This document shows, one piece after another, positions 59,933 through 64,000 of a stretch of 64,000 bases of DNA. Both the position numbers and the translations under genes were made by a program. The DNA comes from Planctomycetota bacterium (GTDB lineage Bacteria > Planctomycetota > UBA1135 > GCA-002686595). The stretch lies in NCBI GenBank assembly GCA_029259595.1, contig JAJDEW010000131.1, positions 41,894 to 105,893 of the forward strand. The letters run 5' to 3'. Each line of letters begins with the position of its first letter. Within the stretch, counting starts at the first letter, position 1. The notes under the pieces are model-generated. The model searched no databases. It saw only the letters and a program-made list of their open reading frames with translations, and was not told where the DNA came from.

Positions 59933-60865
59933 TCAGGCCTCCCGCTGCAGGACGAAGTCGATCAGCCGTCGAGCCAGGCTAGCCTCGTCCCAGGCCAGCT
60001 CGCGGGCGGCGCCATGGGCCTGGTCCGCCTGCTGGCGGGCCTCGCGCGCGGCGCCCTCGACCCCCAGCAGGGCCACCAGGGTCCCGCGCTCGAGCGCCGC
60101 ATCCTTGCCGGGGGTCTTGCCCAGCGTGTCCGCATCACCCGTGACGTCGAGCACGTCGTCCGTCGCCTGGAAGCAGAGCCCCAGGGCGCTGCCGTAGCGT
60201 CGGGCACGGGTCCGTTGCTCCATGACCTGGGCGGACGCGCGCCCCGGGCTCGCCGCCAACACCCCCAGCTCGGCCGAGGCCGCGAACAGGGCCGCGGTCT
60301 TCCTGCTATGAACGTCGCGCACCCCTTCCAGGGCGTTCGTCACAGGCGCGCCCCCCATCGCCTCGTGAGTCGCTGCGAGATCGAGGACCTGGCCCCCCAC
60401 CATGCCCAGCGACCCGACGGCGCGCGCCAGCACACCGACCGCCTCGGCCGTCGCTGTGGCCGGACCGCGCGCCACCAGCTCGAAGGCGAGCGCCTGCAAG
60501 CCGTCGCCGACGAGCACCGCCGTGGCCTCGTCGAAGGCGACGTGCACCGTCGGCCGGCCGCGCCGTAGCGCGTCGTCGTCCATGCACGGCAGGTCGTCGT
60601 GCACGAGGCTGTAGGTATGGACCAGCTCGAGTGCCGCGGCGTAGGGCACGACGTGTTCGAGCTCGCCGCCGAGCTCCAGGCAGAACAGGCGAGCCAAGGC
60701 CGGCCGGATGCGCTTGCCCCCGCCGAAGACCGCATAGCGCATGGCCCGGTGCAGCAGCGCGGGATGTGCGTCTTCCGCCGGCAGGAGCGCGCGCAGCTCG
60801 TCGTCGATCCAGCGGCTGGACTCCGCGAGCCAGGTCGCGACATCGGCCTCGCCCGTGTGCGTCAT
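59933..60865 (-). CDS. ispA: Farnesyl/geranylgeranyl diphosphate synthase
   Basis: Short-chain trans-prenyltransferase of 310 aa. The first Asp-rich motif DDLPCMDDD starts at Asp90, the second is FQATDDVLD, and FGGGKRIRP near 47 binds IPP. The FARM region is the bacterial DDX4D type as in E. coli IspA. It makes C15 (or C20) for undecaprenol, quinones or hopanoids. Start at ATG 60865 (the preceding codon is GTG, also usable). It lies between xseB and dxs as in many bacteria. Confidence 0.92.
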   Translation of the reverse strand: MTHTGEADVATWLAESSRWIDDELRALLPAEDAHPALLHRAMRYAVFGGGKRIRPALARLFCLELGGELEHVVPYAAALELVHTYSLVHDDLPCMDDDALRRGRPTVHVAFDEATAVLVGDGLQALAFELVARGPATATAEAVGVLARAVGSLGMVGGQVLDLAATHEAMGGAPVTNALEGVRDVHSRKTAALFAASAELGVLAASPGRASAQVMEQRTRARRYGSALGLCFQATDDVLDVTGDADTLGKTPGKDAALERGTLVALLGVEGAAREARQQADQAHGAARELAWDEASLARRLIDFVLQREA

Positions 60866-60872
60866 CACGACC

Positions 60873-61136
60873 TCAAGCGTCGGCGTCGGGGTCGCCCGTG
60901 AAGGGCCGCAGGGTGTCTTCCGCGTCCTTCGTGAGCTCCTCGACGCGCTGGCGGAAGCCTTCCAGCGTCTCGTGGCAGCCCTTGAGCAGCGAGATCCCTT
61001 CCTGATAGCGTTCGATCGCCTGTTCGAGGTCGAGACCGCCTTCCTCGAGCTCTTGTACGATGCCTTCGAGGCGCTGCATGCGTCCGTCGAAGGGCTCCGT
61101 GGAGGCCGCCTTCTTTCCGCTCTGTTGGACCGTCAT
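60873..61136 (-). CDS. xseB: Exodeoxyribonuclease VII small subunit
   Basis: An 87-aa protein matching the XseB coiled-coil hairpin: FDGRMQRLEGIVQELEEGGLDLEQAIERYQEGISLLK. It binds the XseA large subunit and controls ssDNA degradation. xseA is not in the window, although xseA often precedes xseB. ispA follows after 7 bp. Confidence 0.92.
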   Translation of the reverse strand: MTVQQSGKKAASTEPFDGRMQRLEGIVQELEEGGLDLEQAIERYQEGISLLKGCHETLEGFRQRVEELTKDAEDTLRPFTGDPDADA

Positions 61137-61204
61137 GGCGCCAGTCTATCGCGAACCCCCGACCTTGTTCGAGCCCGATCGAGAGCTCCGCTCCGTCCGG
61201 GCCG

Positions 61205-61220
61205 AAGGGCGTGAGCCCTT
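61205..61220 (+). promoter_or_regulatory. GNRA-loop hairpin just before the TMTC-like start codon
   Basis: AAGGGC (61205-61210) pairs with GCCCTT (61215-61220) around a GTGA tetraloop. It ends 9 nt before the GTG start at 61230, in ribosome-binding territory, so it could limit translation. No Shine-Dalgarno sequence is evident outside it. Confidence 0.4.
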
Positions 61221-61229
61221 GAATACGGC

Positions 61230-62984
61230 GTGAAGCCCGGCGCCCGCGAACTCGGATGGGTGCTCCTCGTCGTCCTCGGCGCCTGGAGCTCGAGCCTCAC
61301 CTTCGCCGCCTTCTCGTTCGACGATGCCGAGGCGATCCTCGACAACCCGCTCGTGGCCGGGAACGAGCCGTGGACCCGAGCCTTCGGTCGCGACTACTGG
61401 CACCATCGCGGCGACGCCGGGCACTACCGGCCGCTCGCCACGGTGACCCTGGCCGCGGACCACCGGCGCTTCGGAAGCGACGGGCGCGGCTACCACCTGA
61501 CGAACGTGCTCCTGCACCTCGCGGTCTGCGCCGGTGCCTTCGTCGTGTTGCGGGCCCTCTTCGATGGCGCTGGTCGGGCGCTCGTCTTCGGGCTGCTCGT
61601 CTTCGCGGTCCACCCTCTGCTGGCCGACTCCGTGGCCTGGATCTCCGGTCGGACTTCGCTGCTCTCGGCCCTCGGCGGCGTGCTCGGCGCGCTGCTCCTC
61701 GTCGGCGCGGCGGCTCGCGCCGCGGGGCCCCTGCGCACCGCCCTGGCGTTTCTGGCAGGAGTCGCGGGCGTGGCCTGCGGACTCCTCGGCAAGGAGGATG
61801 CGATCGTGTTCGTGCTCGTGCTTCCGGTCGTGGCCGCGGGACTCGCGGCGCGCTCCGCCGGGGCTCACGCGGGCCGCTTCGCGACGGCCTGCGCCCTGGG
61901 GAGCGTCGTGGGACTCGTGCTCGTCGCCCTGGCGCGCGCCTCGGCCCTGGGGAGCATCCTGCCGTCCGCCCCGCACGCTCCGCTCGCCGACAACACGCTC
62001 GGAGAACGCCTCGTCTTCGGCGGACGCGCGCTCGTCGAGGGGCTCTTGCTCGCGGTCTGGCCGCTCCACTTTCCCCCGAGCTACCGCAGCGTCCCCGGCT
62101 TCACGACGAGCGCTCCTCCGTCGCTCCTGTTCCTCGCGGGTTGGCTGCCCTGGTGCGCGACCCTCGGCGCCGGAGCGCTCGCCTTCGTGCGCGCTCGTCG
62201 AGGCTCGCTGGGCCGCGCGGTCGCCGCGAGCGCGGTCCTCGCGGCGCTCGCGCTCTTGCCGGGGCTGCAGCTCGTCCCGGCGGGTGAGGTCTTCGCCCCG
62301 CGCTTTCTGTACCTGCCCTTGCTCCTCGCGGTACCTGTCCTTGCGGCCCTCGGTCGGCGCCTCGGAGCAGGCCTTCCGGGGCCGACCGCGTCCTTCGCGC
62401 TGGGGGCGATCCTCGTGCTCTCGCTCGCCGGGCTCTCCTTCCGCCGCGCCACCGTCTACGCCGACCGCGGCAGTCACGCCGCCGCGATCCTGGCCCACGT
62501 ACCCGGCGACGTCGGGGCCTGGAACGATCTCGGGCTGGCCCGCTACGAAGCTGGCGACGTCGCGGGGGCGCGCACCCTGTGGTCCCGGGCCAGCCGACTG
62601 GATCCGAGCTACGGCCGCGTGTGGTCGAACCTGGGACGGCTCGCGCTCGAGGGTGGCGATCTGGAGGACGCCGAGCGCTCGTTCCGCAGAGCCGCCGCCG
62701 CGGGCAGGAATCCGATCGCCTTCTGCAACCTCGGCGCGACGCTCCTGCGTCTCGAGCGCCCGCACGAAGCCGCCTTGGCCTACGCCCGCGCAGCCGAGCT
62801 GGCGCCGGGACTCCTGCCCGCCTGGCGCGGGTGGGCGAACGCCCTCGGGGTGCAGGGCGAGTGGCTCGCGGCGGACGCGAAGCTGGCCCGGGCCCTGGAG
62901 CTCGACGGAACCGATCCGGGTGCGCTCTCCCTCGAGCGACGCCTGCGAGCGGCCGTTCGGACGGGCGTCCCGAACGAGCGTTGA
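61230..62984 (+). CDS. TMTC-like multispanning membrane protein with C-terminal TPRs
   Basis: A 584-aa protein. Around eleven hydrophobic helices occupy residues 8-410, with an early acidic loop (FSFDDAEAIL) and a loop holding YHLTNVLLHL, like the PMT/TMTC mannosyltransferase group. At least four TPR units follow (AWNDLGLARYEAGDVAGA, RVWSNLGRLALEGGDL, IAFCNLGATLLRLERP, AWRGWANALGVQG). It is probably a C-type glycosyltransferase acting at the outer face of the inner membrane; the donor would be a polyprenyl-phosphate sugar. Start is GTG 61230. Confidence 0.82.
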   Translation: MKPGARELGWVLLVVLGAWSSSLTFAAFSFDDAEAILDNPLVAGNEPWTRAFGRDYWHHRGDAGHYRPLATVTLAADHRRFGSDGRGYHLTNVLLHLAVCAGAFVVLRALFDGAGRALVFGLLVFAVHPLLADSVAWISGRTSLLSALGGVLGALLLVGAAARAAGPLRTALAFLAGVAGVACGLLGKEDAIVFVLVLPVVAAGLAARSAGAHAGRFATACALGSVVGLVLVALARASALGSILPSAPHAPLADNTLGERLVFGGRALVEGLLLAVWPLHFPPSYRSVPGFTTSAPPSLLFLAGWLPWCATLGAGALAFVRARRGSLGRAVAASAVLAALALLPGLQLVPAGEVFAPRFLYLPLLLAVPVLAALGRRLGAGLPGPTASFALGAILVLSLAGLSFRRATVYADRGSHAAAILAHVPGDVGAWNDLGLARYEAGDVAGARTLWSRASRLDPSYGRVWSNLGRLALEGGDLEDAERSFRRAAAAGRNPIAFCNLGATLLRLERPHEAALAYARAAELAPGLLPAWRGWANALGVQGEWLAADAKLARALELDGTDPGALSLERRLRAAVRTGVPNER

Positions 62985-63007
62985 GGGCCGAGTCGAAGAC
63001 GTGCCAC

Positions 63008-63040
63008 GGACGCGCCGGATGACGTGTCCAGCAGACTCCC
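63008..63040. repeat. Decayed half of the 168-bp element
   Basis: GACGCGCCGGATGACGTGTC and the bases after it resemble the right part of the 16016-16183 element (CGCGCCGGATGAC, then TGT-CA-CAG-CT) with several changes. It lies between convergent genes. Confidence 0.3.
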
Positions 63041-63054
63041 GAGCCCCGAGTTCC

Positions 63055-63984
63055 TCAGTCGGGCTTGCCGGAGGAAGCCAACAGCGCTTCGACCTCTTCG
63101 CGCGTCGGCAGCGAGGGGATCCCGCCGCGGCGCTGCGCGGCCAGCGCACCGGCCGCCGAGGCGTGCCGGACCGCGTCGTGCAAGCGCGCGCCTTCACCGC
63201 GTGAGACGGCCAGCGAAGCGACGAAGGCGTCACCGGCGCCGGTCGAGTCGACCGCTTCGATCGGAAAGGCGTCGAAGGTGCGCACTTCGGTCCCGTCGAA
63301 GTGCACCGCTCCATCGGCTCCCAGCGTCACGATCACCCGATCCGGCCCCCGGCACGCCAGCCGGCGTGCGAGGCCGGCGGGCGAGACCTCGCCCTTCGTG
63401 TCGCCGACGAGCGCGCTCGCCTCACTGCGATTCAAGACCAGGACGTCCACGCCCTCGAGCACTTCCGAAGCGATGTCCTGCGCCGGCGCGGCATTCAGGA
63501 CGATGAGCGTGTCCGGCCGCGAGGCGATCTCGATGGCACGCAGGTTGGCTTCGTTCGGTACCTCGCCCTGGAGCAGGAGGACCCTGGCGCTCGTGATGGC
63601 GCGCGAAGCTTCGTCGATGTTCTCCACGGTCAGCTGCGCGTTCGCGCCGGGCACGTAGACGATGGCGTTCTCACCATCCGGCGCGACCGTGATGATCGCC
63701 ACGCCGGTCGGGGCCTTGTCCGTTGTCACGACGTTGTGCAAGTCGATGCCCTCGGACGTGAGCGCGCCGCGCATGCTCGAGCCGCGGTCGTCGTCCCCGA
63801 CGCACCCGACGAGCGTGACCTGTGCACCGAGGCGACTGGCGGCCACGGCCTGGTTTGCGCCTTTTCCTCCCGGAAAGGTCTCGAAGTCCTGCCCGACGAG
63901 GGTTTCCCCCGGACGGACGAAGCGCGGAACACGGACGAAGAAATCCATGCTGATCGAGCCGACGACGCAGATGGGACAAGACAT
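63055..63984 (-). CDS. rbsK: PfkB-family sugar kinase, ribokinase-like
   Basis: A 309-aa PfkB kinase. GGKGANQAVAASRLGA near residue 39 is signature 1 and is typical of ribokinase; the C-terminal catalytic signature is DSTGAGDAFVAS near 245 with the catalytic Asp. NRSEA and TLGADGAV blocks fit. Ribose is the likely substrate, although other pentoses or nucleosides cannot be excluded. Start ATG 63984 lies 16 bp from the right edge, so its promoter is outside the window. Confidence 0.92.
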   Translation of the reverse strand: MSCPICVVGSISMDFFVRVPRFVRPGETLVGQDFETFPGGKGANQAVAASRLGAQVTLVGCVGDDDRGSSMRGALTSEGIDLHNVVTTDKAPTGVAIITVAPDGENAIVYVPGANAQLTVENIDEASRAITSARVLLLQGEVPNEANLRAIEIASRPDTLIVLNAAPAQDIASEVLEGVDVLVLNRSEASALVGDTKGEVSPAGLARRLACRGPDRVIVTLGADGAVHFDGTEVRTFDAFPIEAVDSTGAGDAFVASLAVSRGEGARLHDAVRHASAAGALAAQRRGGIPSLPTREEVEALLASSGKPD

Positions 63985-64000
63985 CGAGATCGGGTTCCTA

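Noticed and set aside
57213..60197. 994-codon plus-strand open frame across dxs and the repeats
   Set aside because: It is antisense to dxs; the peptide repeated within it is just the 74-bp DNA repeat read in one frame.

Overview
The window looks like chromosomal DNA of a high-GC, Gram-negative-type bacterium, most probably a member of the Planctomycetota. This rests on gene content: a DUF1573 lipoprotein, a stand-alone Urate_ox_N membrane protein, an FHA/sigma-54 signalling set, an EF-P with an unusual loop tip, large TPR proteins, and Lol and LpxH genes that imply an outer membrane. There is no rRNA gene, so the placement is an inference. Nearly all of the sequence is coding. Genes sit in strand-coherent runs and many neighbours overlap by GTGA or ATGA. 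I see no prophage, complete IS, CRISPR array or integrase. || Layout. (1) 1-12345, minus strand: aroA, galE, an RNase Z-like MBL hydrolase, a secreted M28 peptidase, a PBP4-type lipoprotein and an inositol monophosphatase, nearly all overlapping, followed by a double-length uvrA that runs off the left edge. (2) 12525-14998, plus: purC, mtnA and a small protein with a duplicated motif. (3) 15005-18839: a CobW-type GTPase, a 168-bp element bounded by inverted repeats, glyA and a DUF1573 lipoprotein. (4) 18880-28359, minus: FHA membrane protein, degenerate GGDEF protein, sigma-54 response regulator, lpxH, cmk, plsC, an S1-domain protein, a lipoprotein and tyrS. (5) 28624-30764, plus: rpoN and efp. 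(6) 30777-36609: an ArnT/PMT-like transferase, a PEGA lipoprotein, a GmhB-like phosphatase, a FemAB-like protein and two DPM1-like GT2 proteins, one without its DxD. (7) 36817-44091, plus: a sigma-54 activator with a Glu-substituted pseudo-receiver, a 1364-aa TPR protein, a cupredoxin-like lipoprotein and a Urate_ox_N protein. (8) 44111-49590, minus: leuS, tldE, tldD. (9) 49925-56389, plus: tRNA-Ala(GGC), lysS, lolC-like, lolD and two unknown genes. (10) 56467-61136, minus: xseB, ispA, dxs, nadK, with an A/inverted-A/A repeat between ispA and dxs. (11) 61230-63984: a TMTC-like TPR membrane protein and a ribokinase-family kinase. || How the genes work together. Much of the window is housekeeping: isoprenoid precursors (dxs, ispA), translation (tyrS, leuS, lysS, efp, S1), aromatic, purine and methionine-salvage metabolism, and envelope assembly (lpxH, plsC, lolC/D, gmhB-like, GTs). 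The least conventional part is signalling. Two sigma-54 activators lie on either side of rpoN: one is a normal response regulator beside a degenerate GGDEF protein that keeps a c-di-GMP I-site, the other carries a natural Asp-to-Glu receiver. A second novelty candidate is the pair formed by a catalytically broken GT2 protein and an intact paralogue. A third is the probable electron-transfer pair of cupredoxin lipoprotein and Urate_ox_N protein.
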